A stretch of 64,000 nucleotides of DNA from positions 434,001 to 498,000 of the forward strand of contig JAPDRO010000004.1 of NCBI GenBank assembly GCA_030247885.1, read 5' to 3'. This document shows positions 44,709 through 55,473 of the stretch, piece after piece. Numbering within the stretch: position 1 is the first letter of the stretch; every line of letters starts with the position of its first letter. Under the pieces are notes generated by a model. It did not search any database. It had not been told where the DNA came from and worked only from the letters and a program-made list of their open reading frames with translations. This stretch comes from Taxawa tesnikishii (nom. ined.). Its lineage: Eukaryota > Ascomycota > Dothideomycetes > Dothideales. Made by a program: the position numbers and the translations under genes.

Positions 44709-46400
44709 ATGGAGATGCAAGAAACTCCGAGAAAGAAACGCAAGTCTTGTGCTGGTCGTAAGCTTGTGCGCTGGGATGGTAAGCAGCGTTGTTCTCCCTC
44801 ATCTCATTGCAGCTCGGCTGACATCTTCCAGTCGAGGTCGACCAACACTTGCTGCTTGCACTCGATTATGAGTGCATCCAGCGCGGCATCATCCTTCCTT
44901 TTGAGGAAGCGATGCAACATATCCAGCCTGGCTGCACCGGAGAAGCGGCTCGCCAGCACCTCGTCAAAGTTCGCCGCGCTCGTATGGCCGCTGGACAACA
45001 GGTTCCTCCAGAGCCCAAGAACCGTCGTAAGGCCAAGACTGGACCTAGCGGAACCCCTTCAACCAATGAGAGTGACAAGATCGATGGTGGGTGCGGATCT
45101 TCATCTGTTCGGACACAGCTAAAACTTTGCAGTCGCCAACGCTGTTGCCTCGCGTCTCATCTACACCCCTGTCAAGAAGCAGAAGACCTCGCGTCTGGCT
45201 CTTAACACTCCGCAGACTTTAGTAGACGACGCCGAAACTTCTGCTGCACTTGCGACTCCAACTGCCGCCGAGACCAAGAAGCAGCTTCCAATCAAGTTCA
45301 AGCTAAACACCAACAAGCAGTCAGTTCCGCTCGCGCGTGGCCGCAAGTCTGTCATCAAGATCAAGAAGGAGGATGATGAGTCAGAGGAGTATGCCCCAGA
45401 CCCAGACGCCGGCGGATCTGACGACGAGTGGACTCCTTCGGGCAACAACACGAACAAGCGTAAGAGAGGTTCCAAGCGCACCAGCACTCGTGTCAGCAGC
45501 ATTGACACCGATACGGAGCCTCAGAACGACATGTTCAAGGTGCCAGATCTTGTCCGTGTCGTGACTGAAGTCGCTGCCGAAGAGCAGGGCAAGATCGTCA
45601 GGAACGATGAACTCATCGAGGAGTCCACCGCGGACGACGAGTCTGGTAACGATGAGGACTTGGTCTACACGGGCAAGCCTGGCCAGAGAGGCTACGAAAG
45701 CGCTGAAGTCGACGACAACGGAGAGGACAGCGGTGACAGCGGTGACAGCGTCGAGCAGGACGTCAAGGACAACATCATGCCACCACCATCCATGGCAGCC
45801 TCGCAGTCCTCCCGGGAGAACGGTGGCGTCGTGGTTCCCAACCACACCATGCCACACGACTACGGCTTGGACCCTGGTCCTAATTTCGGCAGCTTCAACA
45901 TGGGCTTCAGCTTCGACGATCCCTTCGTCGACACCAAGTTCACCAACAATGCCCGCAACAATAGCTTCACTGACACCAAGTTCTCCGACAACTCTCAAGA
46001 CGCCAGCCAGGACAATCTCAACAGCTTCAGGGACGGCTACGAGTCCGATTTTGCCAACAACGTCGCCATGGGAACGGGCAACATGACCATGCAGGCATCC
46101 GGCAATAACACTGCTCTGAACACAGGAACGAACACCCCATTCGAGTGCGCCTCGTTCGATACCGGCTTCGGCAACTACAACTACAATTTCGGCGCCAACG
46201 CTCCAGCCACCGGCATTGCAAACATGGGCGGCTACACCACCCTTGACACCTCCGGCAGCTCTCTAGGCCAGCAGCCAAGCTGGTTCACCGGTGGCTTTGC
46301 AGACGCCTCTGGCTCGTTGCTGGGAGGCATTCACGGCTTCGCGGTCCACGGCTCGGATGCCTTCTTCGGCGGAGCTGGTGGAGATAGCGATCTCAACTGA
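44709..46400 (+). CDS. Long Myb/SANT-like protein with N/G-rich tail, family member 8
   Basis: Not a named gene. Seen: ATG at 44709; exons 44709-44778, 44832-45086 and 45133-46400; 530 aa, three to four times the length of its relatives. The first exon has a basic leader ([13 protein letters not shown]). The three-helix domain follows: [48 protein letters not shown]. Then a basic region, [13 protein letters not shown] (hydrophobic-K-x-E before acid), NKRKRGSKR, an acidic central part with a GDS repeat, and a C-terminal 200 residues rich in Asn, Gly, Phe and Ser (for example [11 protein letters not shown], twice DTKF), resembling activation-domain or prion-like low-complexity sequence. A transcription-factor role is inferred. 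The frame is intact. Confidence 0.82.
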
Positions 46401-49400
46401 AGGTCGAACAAAGGCGGAGTGAGAGATCATCTGCTATACGGAGAGATGCGGTCTGCTATTTGGGGAGTTCTGGGAGTTTTCATTGGGTTGTCTTACAGGG
46501 CGATACCCGCATGCCCTTCGGGCAGTGCACATATGGGCGGGCGTTGACGAAATTTTGATGGGTCCTTCACTGGGCGGTAATACATTGGGGACGATGTTGT
46601 ACTTTTGTACTTGAGCTTTTTTTCCAAAAGAAATTTGTTCTCTTTCCGAGACTCCAGGATTAAGATGCTCATGGGTCTGTTGCAAGTCAGGTGTTGTCGC
46701 TGGAGTAGTACACTTTCGCCAGGCGAACGTTACAATGACGTGCAAGGCAGCATACTTGCTAGACTAATTTGGTCTTACATGTTCAAGAAGGCGGTCGGAG
46801 AGGCTGAGAACGCAAGCCACCGATTTTAGGGAGAGGCTGTGCGGCATGCCCCGACGGGTGAGGTTGGAGCGCTATACTGGACCCTGAACAGGGGCTCCAA
46901 CCTTCAGTTACATCGATCGTTCCTTCGTTGTAGCCATTGACATCCTCAGAGGCCTTACTTAGTCTGCAGGTCGTGTCTGAATCATTTACTCCAGGCCCAC
47001 CGCCTGGGTCTAGCGTCAACAGCAATACCGCTCGGACTCATGGAACACCGTGGCTTTCATCGACCTCTTTTCCAGCGTCTTTGGAATCATGCCGTTGAAT
47101 CTGAGGAGCATAGAGAGAGCCCTCCACGGCCACGGCCACGACTGGAGAGGTAGACTATGGTTCGTTTTGCTTCGTCGTTTCCTTTCATACCAAAGACGGC
47201 GGGTCCTACTGCATTACGAAGGTGAGCGCCCATGATTCATCACTCTTTTTGGTACCCGTGCCTTGGTACCATGGAGCTCTAGCAAAATTCCAAGGGTACG
47301 AATCAACATACAAACCGCACATAAAGCAGATTCCGTGACGTAGGTTGCCTAGATCAGGCCTTGGTACTCTTTGATGATCAACGACTATCCGGATTGGACA
47401 CGGAGCGCTGGAAGAAAGAAGAAGCCGTCATTGGCGTCAACATGCACAACCCGGTTAGAGAAGCCTATGGGGCAAAGGCCAAGAAAGCCGGTAAACCGCT
47501 CCCACTCCACCACGCATTGGCAGCTTGCCGGGCGCGCCTACGAGCGCCGTTGAGGTTGATGGCCTTCGACATGGTGGCGGAGCCGAGTGACAAGTAAACG
47601 ACAAGACTGTGCCGGCAGTGGGGCTTGTCTACCTACGCAACAATCTGTCGGGAGCGGCAGTATTTATTCGAGCGAAGAACCCTACAGCGTTTCATTTTGC
47701 ACCAGTTGGAGGTCCATCAGTTTGGCGCTATTGCACGGGGTCACCAAAGAACGTTCGTGAAATGGATCTGGCTGCGTCTGGAGCCTCGGAGTACGACTGC
47801 AGATCTTGCAGGAGACCGGAGTTGCCTGAAGAGATGAACACGAACACCGATCTCTTCTCCAATGCGTGTCGGGTCTTTTTACCATCTTGTCTGACTAGAA
47901 AGTAGAAGGGGATTTGGGAGTTCGTACACAAGAAGTGACGCTGGAGCTGAGCGCTCAGTCCCCGAGCGACGCACAACACTTTCGCGCGAACCAGGCACTC
48001 GAATAGACGACACTGCATGGAGCGGGGCCAAGGGCGGCTCCTGCGGAAAATACCAGGATCCTTACTCTGTCATCCACCATGGGTGGCAGAATGGGCGACG
48101 AACGAGATGGCCAAGAATAGGACCCAAGATGAGGGTCTTCGGGCGTCGGGATACTTCTATATAGCTCTCTTACAAGTAGCATGCTTTTATGCAGTGGATA
48201 CTATCTTAATTCGAAGAGACAATTACAAGCGCATAGATGTCCCCCTCACTGGGTCCCTCGTTGTTGTCTAGGGTCGCTAGCTAGGTTCCGGCCCTCCAAG
48301 GCGTTTCCGTTCAATTCTCTAATGTACAACGTGTTTCCTATGCGAGAGAACTCAACCAGATGGCGAGGAGCCCCATTCTACAGATTTTCCATGTTCCCAT
48401 CGAAGGCCGCCAGTCATGCCCCAGAATTCTCTCATCACATTGGCATCTCCACTAAGCCGTGCTCCACCAACAGCTGGATCGTTTCCTCCACGTCACGAAA
48501 ACCAAGCGCTCGGTTGCCGTTTTGCTCGCATCTGCTGGACGCAAGCTCTTCCACCTCCGCTATAGTTGGTGGACCCCAGTCTACCGGTTCCATCATGTAA
48601 TTGTTACAGTGGACTGTGACATTCCCACCCTTGAAGCTCACTTCCAGGTTCCAGGCGATGACGTTGAGGTGTCGAATATGTTTGACGCTGTCGCCGGTAC
48701 TGTAGATCCATTGGCACACAAATGGCCGGATTCAATACTCAGAGAAGGCACGGGTATTGAGGTTGAGGCTGAGAACCCTGCTGGAGAGGTACGTGAGGTA
48801 AAACCTCTGTACACGCTTGACGACAAGTTGCTGTTATGGGGGTTGGGGTAGCCGCACCAAGTTCAGAACCAGGCCTTACGTTCCGTTCATGTTGGCGAAG
48901 ATGTGCGTGTAACTCTTGTTACGGATTCCAGGGGCAAAGTGAGAAAGGTGTTCGTTAGTTTCTTCAAGGTATCCGGATCTGGCGCTTTGTGACTTGCATG
49001 GTGCCAGCTTCTTTCGGTGCTCGTCGCTTGGATCCAGCCGTAACCGTGCGATTTACCGGCGCGTGCTGTTCGATTGTGCGGTGTTGGTCGCGCGATGGAG
49101 TCCCCAGCTCCCAGTCTTCGGTGTTACCGTAAAGCACGTTCGAGAAGTACAAGGATAACGAAACAATAAAGGCCGGATCAGTCGTTGTATCCGCGACGAC
49201 GACTTCGTGTGATGTCCTAGGGTCTGTTGTCTGTGAAGACTTTCCGGACATGGACGTACTGGATGAGGGGAGGAGAAGGAGGATAGAGAGAATAAGGCAA
49301 CCTCAACAATCTTCCGGCAGTGGATAAGTCGCAGAAGAGATGACGTAAGCAACCATTCTTGTAGTGAATGCAGCAAGAGGGCGTCGCGTATCTCCTGGGA

Positions 49401-49599
49401 ATGCTTGTGTTTTTGTCAGCTTCGCAAACAGCACAAAGGTTTCGGAAGATTCACCGCGACGCGTCGACTTCACGACAACTCGCTGCTTCTGAACCGTTCG
49501 TTGGCTTGCCGTTATTGCCTGCGTTCATTTCTTTCCGACCCGTCCTCCTCGCAATTGAAATGTAAACACAATTACAACGCCCAACATAACACACCGACC
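46401..49599. other. Gene-poor 3.2-kb interval with probable gene remnants
   Basis: No complete gene can be modelled. On the plus strand at 47118-47597, two codon-like blocks (EVDYGSFCFVVSFHTKDGG and ALVLFDDQRLSGLDTERW) can be joined across an intron starting GTGAGC at 47222, but upstream and downstream stay unresolved. Around 47625-47837 a frame resembles the repetitive F-box-like proteins common in this fungal class (weak). On the minus strand see 48438-49251. Confidence 0.4.
48438..49251 (-). pseudogene. Probable remnant or unresolved hypothetical gene, minus strand
   Basis: An ATG at 49251 opens a 95-codon frame with natural-looking composition (SGKSSQTTDPRTSHEVVVAD, then LYFSNVLYGNTEDWELGT). 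A downstream frame ending at 48438 reads like a conserved C terminus (HLNVIAWNLEVSFKGGNV, MMEPVDWGPPTIAEVEEL, FRDVEETIQLLVEHGLVEM). The part between (48720-48963) shifts between frames. I do not recognise the family. Either several introns or lost bases hide a real gene, or it is decaying. Confidence 0.35.
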
Positions 49600-51201
49600 A
49601 TGGACGAAGCCAGTGAGCGTCTGATCACCCAGCTCCTCTTGGCGGACTTTGAAGATGCTCTAGAAGCATTCAGTGCAGATGGTTTGGAGGACGACAGCGA
49701 GCGCCGCACGCAGCAGCTCGCTTGGGCCGGGCATGCGGAGTATCTTAGACGAGGTATCAGCTTCAACGACGATAACCGCATGGCACGCAGCTTGAATCAT
49801 GCGTGTCGCACCGACGGAGCGCTCATCATCCAAGCACGTCTACAAGAGCAAACGGCTGCAGCGGACCGTGATTTCGCGCGTCGGCTTGCAGAAGGAGGAG
49901 GGATTCGTCCGATTCTAGCACTGCCAAGCCCATCTCAAACTGAAGGTGAAGCGAGTGCAGCGTCCGGTTCTGAGGCCGACGACAAACTGTCTCCTTTCGC
50001 CTTGGTGCTTTGGGGAGATCAGCACCGCAAAGAGGCAGAAGAAGACGACAGTGCGAGCCGCGTCCAATGCGAGGGGTGCTTCAGTGATGTGCTTGAGCGC
50101 TACACCATCGCTCCCCGTGCCAGCACGTGTACTGCACTACCTGCGTGATCAGCCTCTTCACATTAGCCACCAAAGACGAGAGCCTCTTTCCACCAAGATG
50201 CTGCGGCGAAGCAATCAACATGGACACTGTCAGCCATCTCTTCAGCCAGAATTTCCATCGGACCTTCGCGGAGAAGGCAGTTGAGTAAGTTATCCCAGAA
50301 AGACAACACAGAACCCCAATCTTGTCAACAGACCGCTCTTCAAACCTCGACTGCCTGCCGAAATGCCTCCATACGGCAAAACGGTAGGCATCCAGCAGAT
50401 GATAGGTCAACGAGTCACCCTTTGTAGGGTCAGTCCGCTCGCTAGATGGTCTGTTGATGGGGTGGGGGAACACACTGGCGCATACCCTGGTCCTGTGAGC
50501 TACGTCAAGATTTTACTGACCCATGCCAGATACACGACCACGGATCGTCAGTATTGCTCCGCCATTGATTGCGCTGACTTCATTGCCCCTGACGATATCG
50601 ACGATAACGTCGCGACCTGCCCCAAGTGTTCCACCCGCACCTGCACTACCTGCAAGGGAGCGGCCCATACCGGAGACTGCCCTGGAGATCCGGGTTACCA
50701 GGCGCTCATGGAACTGGCCGCGGAGCAAGGCTGGAAGCAGTACCACGGCTGCCAGAGAATGATTGGGATCTCAACGGGCTGCAACCATATGGTGTATGTT
50801 CAGCATGCGGATGAGATGATGAGAAGACTAACTTCGCACGCAGGTGCCGCTGTAAATTCGAGTTCTGCATGCAGTGTGGTGCTCGCTGGAAGAGTTGTTC
50901 ATGCCCCCAGACTGACGAAGACAACTTATACGCTGAGGCTGAGCGGCAGATTCGTCGGGAAGCTCAGGCTAGAGGTACCAATATCGAAGAGCTGGATCCA
51001 GTGCAGCAGCGTGAGGCTATCCAGCGCATCGCCAGGGATCTGCGTGAGAATGGCGAGTGCAACCACCCCCGATGGAATCGTGTCGATCGAATGCACGGCG
51101 ACACCACTTGTGAGGCATGTCACCGGACCCTCCCTTGGATCACGGAGTGTGTCCAATGCCGGATCAGGTGGTGCATGCGCTGCAGAAGAAACCGTACTTG
51201 A
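49600..51201 (+). CDS. RBR (RING-in-between-RING) E3 ubiquitin ligase
   Basis: A ubiquitin ligase that passes ubiquitin through a Cys in RING2 (family knowledge). Seen: ATG at 49600; exons 49600-50284, 50530-50793 and 50844-51201. RING1 is CEGC..CQHVYCTTC..PPRCC; IBR is YCSAIDCADFI..CPKCSTRTCTTCKGAAHTGDC; RING2 is GCQRMIGISTGCNHMVCRCKFEFCMQCGARWKSCSC, with the likely catalytic Cys in STGCNHM. A C-terminal Cys-rich tail follows (CEACHRTLPWITECVQC). One base is missing: CCCC at 50113-50116 should be five, restoring APPCQHVYC; the length is then exactly 436 codons including the stop. Oddity: the residue two before HGC is Tyr (WKQYHGC), where the family has the first zinc-binding Cys of RING2. 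The 245-nt first intron is long for this locus and may hide a small exon near 50332-50379. Confidence 0.88.
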
Positions 51202-51948
51202 ATGGGCTCTGGAAGAAGGCAAGTACAGGACTGCAAAAGCAGAGGAAACGGGGTCTTTGAGGACAATGATGGGTCTACACAGCATTTGGAGTGCAGTTTC
51301 ATCAAGATCGTGGGTGGAAGGGATTCGTCGAGTGATTCTGGAATTGGTACAACATGCAACTCACAGGAAATAAGACAGACAGAAGGAAAGAGGCACTGAC
51401 ATCAGATTTGTAGTGGTCAGAAAGTTCTTTGGGTTTCATGAGGGCTGTTTCTTCCGCTATACACGCAGGTCAAAGTTCATCAACATCAACTTATCAAGTC
51501 AACGCAGACCTGAATGTTCTGCAACGGATATTCAGTCTGCGATTGGAACAGTACCGCTGATGGTCGTTCATGGCTCGCAGAAGACCTCATCAAAGATTTT
51601 TTGGTAAATGTGTTAGCACACTGGATGGTTTCACCTGTGAGTGATTGATGTTGAGACGTCAAGTGAGAAGATGAAGTGGTTGCTGAGAAGGGAGGAGAGT
51701 TCTGGATAGACGGAGATTGCGGAGTTGATGTGCGGCAGTTGCCGTTCCGACAACGTCCAAGCTTCAAATGCTTCTCGAAAGTCTTCGAACCTTTACCTCG
51801 GGGGTCACTAAAGACAACTTTTGCGTCTTCTCCAATTCCCATATCATTCTCCATCCCTCCCCCATCTTGTCCTCTATACCCTGCTACGAGTCTTGCTTTT
51901 TGGAGTCAGGAGCACTGGTTTCTTTTGAAGTTCATCCCACACATCACA
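51202..51948. promoter_or_regulatory. Intergenic region / HSP60 promoter
   Basis: Contains a heat-shock-element-like array at 51771-51790; no gene was seen. Confidence 0.5.
51771..51790 (+). promoter_or_regulatory. Heat shock element in the HSP60 promoter
   Basis: Four adjacent pentamers, cTTCt cGAAa gTCTt cGAAc; three match the alternating nTTCn/nGAAn Hsf1 consensus exactly and one is a single swap off. It lies about 160 bp upstream of the HSP60 start codon, a suitable place and gene for Hsf1 control. Confidence 0.75.
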
Positions 51949-53923
51949 ATGCAGCGAGCATTCGCATCCAAAGCCCGGGCATCTGCCCTTTCGTCTGCCT
52001 CCAAGCTCCGCAGTCCCGCTCTGCAGCAACAACGCTTTGCGCACAAGGTCCGTACGCGTCTTTGGACTGCGTCGTGTGCCTGAATTACGTACTGACGTCC
52101 TTCCAGGAGCTCAAGTTCGGCGTTGAGGGTAGGGCTGCCCTCCTGAACGGTGTCGAGACCCTTGCAAAAGCTGTTGCCACGACTCTTGGACCAAAGGGAC
52201 GCAATGTCTTGATCGAGTCCAGCTACGGTTCGCCAAAGATCACAAAGGTGCGTGAAGAGATCAGGAACACAACCGAAAATGTCAACACACCATCTAACTA
52301 CTGTACAGACGGTGTCACTGTCGCCAAGGCAGTTGTGCTCAAGGACAAGTTCGAGAACCTCGGTGCTCGCCTCCTCCAGGATGTCGCTTCTAAGACCAAC
52401 GAGATTGCTGGTGACGGTACCACCACCGCTACCGTCCTTGCCCGTGCCATCTTCTCTGAGACCGTGAAGAATGTCGCCGCAGGATGCAATCCGATGGACT
52501 TGAGGAGAGGCACCCAGGCTGCCGTGGAGGCAGTTGTCAAATATTTGCAGGCGAACAAGCGTGACATCACCACCGGTGAGGAGATCGCTCAGGTTGCTAC
52601 TATCTCCGCTAACGGTGACACCCACATCGGTAAGCTGATCTCCACCGCCATGGAGCGTGTTGGCAAGGAGGGTGTCATCACTGTCAAGGAGGGCAAGACC
52701 ATTGAGGATGAGCTCGAGGTCACTGAGGGTATGCGCTTCGACCGTGGATACACCTCCCCCTACTTCATCACCGATACCAAGTCCCAGAAGGTTGAGTTCG
52801 AGAAGCCTCTGATTCTGCTGTCTGAGAAGAAGATCTCTGCCGTTCAGGACATCATCCCCGCCCTTGAGGCCTCCACCACCCTCCGCCGCCCCCTGGTTAT
52901 TATCGCAGAGGACATTGAGGGTGAGGCTCTCGCCGTCTGCATTCTGAACAAGCTTCGTGGCCAGCTGCAGGTCGCTGCTGTCAAGGCTCCTGGATTCGGT
53001 GACAACCGCAAGAGCATCCTGGGCGATCTTGCCGTCCTTACCAACGGTACCGTCTTCACTGATGAGCTCGACATCAAACTCGAGAAGCTTACCCCCGATA
53101 TGCTTGGTTCCACCGGCGCCATCACCATCACCAAGGAGGACACCATCATCCTGAACGGGGAGGGCAGCAAGGACGCCATTGCCCAGCGCTGCGAGCAGAT
53201 TCGCGGTGTCATGGCGGACCCCAGCACCTCCGAATACGAGAAGGAGAAGCTCCAGGAGCGTCTAGCTAAGCTCTCTGGCGGTGTTGCCGTCATCAAGGTC
53301 GGTGGTGCCTCCGAGGTTGAGGTCGGTGAGAAGAAGGACCGTGTTGTCGATGCTCTCAATGCTACCCGTGCTGCTGTTGAGGAGGGTATCCTCCCCGGTG
53401 GTGGTACCGCCCTTCTCAAGGCCGCCGCCAACGGCCTTGACAATGTCAAGCCCGAGAACTTCGACCAGCAACTCGGTGTGAGCATCATCAAGAATGCCAT
53501 CACCCGCCCCGCTCGCACCATTGTTGAGAACTCCGGTATGGAGGGTAGCGTCGTTGTTGGTAAGATTATGGACGAGTACGGATCCGACTTCAACAAGGGC
53601 TTCGACAGCTCCAAGGGCGAGTACGTCGACATGATCTCCAGCGGTATCCTCGATCCCCTCAAGGTTGTTCGCACCGCTCTGCTCGACGCCAGCGGTGTCG
53701 CCTCCCTGCTCGGTACCACTGAGGTAAGTATTTCAATACCGGGATTATGAATGGTAAAGGCTGACATCTGTCCCAGGTGGCAATCGTTGAGGCTCCTGAG
53801 GACAAGGCTCCACCAATGGGCGGTATGCCTGGTGGCATGCCCGGCATGGGAGGTGAGTAAACACTCGCATTTTCAAGGGTTCGAGACAGTTGCTGACACG
53901 ACACTCTAGGAATGGGCTTCTAA
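51949..53923 (+). CDS. HSP60: Mitochondrial chaperonin HSP60
   Basis: The group I chaperonin of the mitochondrial matrix, which folds imported proteins with HSP10 and ATP. Seen: ATG at 51949; exons 51949-52047, 52107-52247, 52309-53723, 53777-53852, 53910-53923; about 581 aa. The N-terminal 33 residues ([18 protein letters not shown]) form a basic amphipathic presequence. Chaperonin hallmarks: [41 protein letters not shown] (catalytic Asp), [30 protein letters not shown], and the [15 protein letters not shown] tail. At intron 2 the conserved frame KDGVTVAK needs one more G at the donor (AAG G|GTGCG, 52247-52248), or else an acceptor one base away from AG; adding it makes exactly 582 codons including the stop. 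The last coding exon is 14 nt. The gene sits behind a heat shock element. Confidence 0.96.
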
Positions 53924-54648
53924 GCTCGGCCGTGTAAGATTTGATGATACCCATTTCCCATTTCTGAGCGCCCTGTCCTTCTACCTTGTACAAAACAACC
54001 CTTTTGCTAATTCTGCTTTGTCGTTTGCATACACGATCTTCTCCTCTCTTTGGCGGATCTCTGGAGGGCATTTTGTAGATTATGCATTTCAAGCGTATGT
54101 GGCGGCTGTAGATTGGTAGTGTCGGTAAAAGTATTGAATCGTATTATACAACCTACAAACCCCATGCCAAGTTGGTGCCTACATGCGGACGCGCAAGCAA
54201 CATTGGCATTCAAACAACAGGCCACATCAGCCTGTGTACTATGCAACGCGTGAGCTCGAAAAGTGAGAGTCATTTGTGCAGCAACTCGTCAAGGGAACGG
54301 CAATTGCTGCCGTCCCATCCTGCAGCTACCATGCAAAGTCCGACACGTGATGTTCCGCTCAATGAACGAGCGAGCGCTCGGCGGCTGCCCCACTAATAAC
54401 ATACATTAGGCATTAGGCCATCTACACACCTGTATCAAACTCTCCATCCGCGCGTACAATCCTAAATCACTGCCTGCTAGGATTCCACTTGTTTATAGAG
54501 TAAGCCACTGACTCTCCCTCTCGATCAACGCAGCAGTTCGACCGCAGTCAATTGGAAACTGTCTTCTGGCGATTACGCCCCGCTGACACAAATCCGCTCA
54601 AGGATAGGACTCGCACACTCTTAAGATCACAACACACACTCGCCAGCC
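53924..54648. other. Intergenic region between HSP60 and cofilin
   Basis: No gene was recognised; it includes the HSP60 3' end and the cofilin leader. Confidence 0.45.
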
Positions 54649-55473
54649 ATGGTAAGTATTTGCGTTGAGACAACCCGTTCTTGTGGCACACTGATTGACT
54701 GTTCCCGCAGGCTCAATCCGGGTATGTTTGCTCTCTTCCTTCCGATCTGTTCCCCGCCATACCCCTCGTCTGCTCAACGTCTCACCGCCTCGAGCATGTC
54801 GCATGACCGGACACCCTCTAACAATCGTATCCATACAGTGTCTCCGTCTCCCCAGACTGCATCACGGCATTCAACGACCTGAAGCTTGGAAAGTCGACCA
54901 AATGGATCATCTACAAGATCTCCGACGACTGGAAGGAGATTGTCGTTGAGGAGACCTCCACAAGCGCCGACTATTCTGCTTTCCGCGAGAAGCTCCTGAA
55001 CGCAAAGAGCAAGGACCGAAGGGGCAAGGAGGGCATGGGCGGCAGATATGCTGTCTACGACATGGAGTACGACACCGAGGGTGAGGGAAAGAGGTACGTG
55101 ACATTGTTGTCAGAGGGGACAAGCATGCGCAATGCCTCACAGACATACGATTCTTTCGATCGGCTGCAGAGAACATGCAACTGACGCATTGGCAATCTCC
55201 AGAAGCAAAATCACCTTCATCGCATGGGTGCCAGATGATGCGCCACAATACGTGAGTCCACCTCAGCGGCATACATAGGCCCCGCGCCTTCCCCGCTTCC
55301 CAGGTTGCGCGGTGTCGCTTTACTTACACAGCTCACAGCCTCGCATGATGTACTCGTCCTCCAAGGAAGCCATCAAGCGCGCTCTCAACGGGCTCGCGGC
55401 AGACATCCAGGCCAACGACCCAGATGACATCGAGTACGACAACATCGTCACCCGCGTTTCCAAGGGACGCTAG
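54649..55473 (+). CDS. COF1: Cofilin (actin-depolymerising factor)
   Basis: Severs and depolymerises actin filaments in cortical patches and cables. Seen: five exons: 54649-54651 (the ATG alone), 54711-54721 (11 nt), 54839-55093, 55203-55251, 55339-55473; 150 aa, normal for cofilin. Sequence starts MAQSGVSVSPDCITAFNDLK, with the conserved Ser near the N terminus that kinases regulate in other species. KWIIYKISDDWKEIVVEE, RYAVYDMEYDTEGEGKR, KITFIAWVPDDAP (the long-helix region follows) and PRMMYSSSKEAIKRALNG cover the ADF fold. It is only found when all four introns are removed, because the first two exons are 3 and 11 nt. Confidence 0.96.

Noticed and set aside
48459-48851. Plus-strand 130-codon frame (LRYSWWTPVYRF region)
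   Set aside because: The opposite strand over the same bases looks more protein-like; this frame is probably its shadow.
766-50116. Programmed ribosomal frameshifting at the C-runs
   Set aside because: The same +1 loss occurs in unrelated genes without a shared slippery context or downstream structure; homopolymer error explains all.
52844-53767. 307-codon minus-strand open frame
   Set aside because: Exact antisense of HSP60; produced by its strong codon bias.
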